Shown here one piece after another: positions 63,478 through 64,000 of a stretch of 64,000 bases of DNA (the stretch's first letter is position 1; the number at the start of each line of letters is the position of its first letter). A model generated the notes under the pieces. It did not search any database. It was not told the DNA's origin and worked only from the letters and a program-made list of their open reading frames with translations. Both the position numbers and the translations under genes were made by a program. The stretch lies in the NCBI GenBank assembly GCA_026545225.1, contig CM048845.1, positions 103,598,033-103,662,032 of the forward strand, given 5' to 3'. This DNA comes from Cornus controversa. Taxonomy: Eukaryota; Streptophyta; Magnoliopsida; Cornales; Cornaceae.

Positions 63478-64000
63478 AGCTTAAGAGTTGCCCTGTTATA
63501 ATGGAGAAAAATCATCACTTTGAGGGCAGAGACAGTAGTATTACAGATGGTAGGAAATTTTGAATTTTGTAGTCTAAAAATTACTTACTAGTTATGTTAT
63601 ATGATCTTTCTTTACCATCATCTGCTGTGCATGTTGGAAGCACCGAGGCTTAAAGAAAGTAGCCTACTAATGAAGCATCACTTTCATAAATTAAGGAATT
63701 CAAGGAAGCAAATCCTCTACGTTCATATATTCCATGTGTTAGTATTATTATTCTACTGCTTGTAGATCAAGATAATATTATATGTAATGTTTGAAGTGCG
63801 TTTTACATACGAATATGTGCTCATCTGCTAGAACTGAAATCATCAACAAAATTAAAATTTGAAAATTCTGTTAGATCTAAATATCTATACAACCAACACA
63901 TTAATTTGTATGCTCTGCTCTACTACTCATTCTGTTAATTAAATTTTCAAATATACATTGCTTTAGTTAAGTTACTGAAAATAGAAAGTCCTTTACAGGA
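63478..64000 (+). other. 3' flank of MATE copy 3
   Basis: It matches the 3' flanks of copies 1 and 2 (for example CATCTGCTGTGCATGTTGGAA). The 3' UTR is probably within it. No further gene is visible before the window ends. Confidence 0.55.

Larger units (their letters stand above)
53344..63990 (+). repeat. Third, older duplication unit with insertions (contains MATE copy 3)
   Basis: Homology to the spacer of units 1 and 2 resumes at 53344-53745 (GTAAAACATTATGCATCACC; GATTTTGGATATATCTCC), at about 54030-54105 (ATAGTTGTTGGTTCAAGCA), and again from 58330. The gap 54106-58330 is filled by transposons and a local direct repeat. The 3' flank of copy 3 (63478-63960) still matches those of copies 1 and 2. 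Confidence 0.82.

Overview
The window is nuclear DNA from a flowering plant, most likely a eudicot. It has AT-rich introns with GT-AG and a few GC-AG borders, plant-type DEAH helicase and DETOXIFICATION (MATE) genes, and many plant transposons (Ty1/copia, Ty3/gypsy, TRIM, LINE, hAT, Mutator-like). The species cannot be named from sequence alone. I saw no rRNA, tRNA or CRISPR.

Layout. 1-11827 holds the 3' two thirds or less of a + strand DExH/DEAH-box RNA helicase of the DExH1 type: nine exons, two GC-AG introns, and one 6-kb intron loaded with repeats. Three + strand MATE transporter genes of identical structure follow (eight exons, 497 residues each): copy 1 at 14676-18311, copy 2 at 40966-44370, copy 3 at 59660-63477. 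Copies 1 and 2 lie in a recent tandem duplication of about 7 kb (12196-19450 and 38604-45362) whose introns and flanks still align closely. Copy 3 is older. Its upstream flank carries a relic of helicase exon 8 (53234-53343), so the early duplication unit included the 3' end of the helicase gene.

Between copies 1 and 2 lies a retrotransposon nest (19451-38183): a gypsy element with LTRs of about 3.4 kb, the 3' end of one copia element, and a second copia element. The left LTR of that second element is split by a solo LTR, which itself contains a complete TRIM. Between copies 2 and 3 are dispersed repeats, a copia 3' end, a hAT MITE with an 8-bp target duplication, a family of TA-embedded foldback elements, and a Mutator-like element with a 9-bp target duplication. 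A nearby paralogous sequence preserves the empty site of that last insertion.

Functionally, the helicase is a housekeeping-type RNA helicase with a C-terminal dsRNA-binding domain. The three MATE genes form a tandem efflux-transporter cluster whose copies differ in promoter core (TATA variant, G-box, promoter-proximal insertion). Copy 1 has several changes at sites otherwise shared by copies 2 and 3. I found no clearly new gene system. The most informative signals are how the cluster was assembled and how its copies are diverging.
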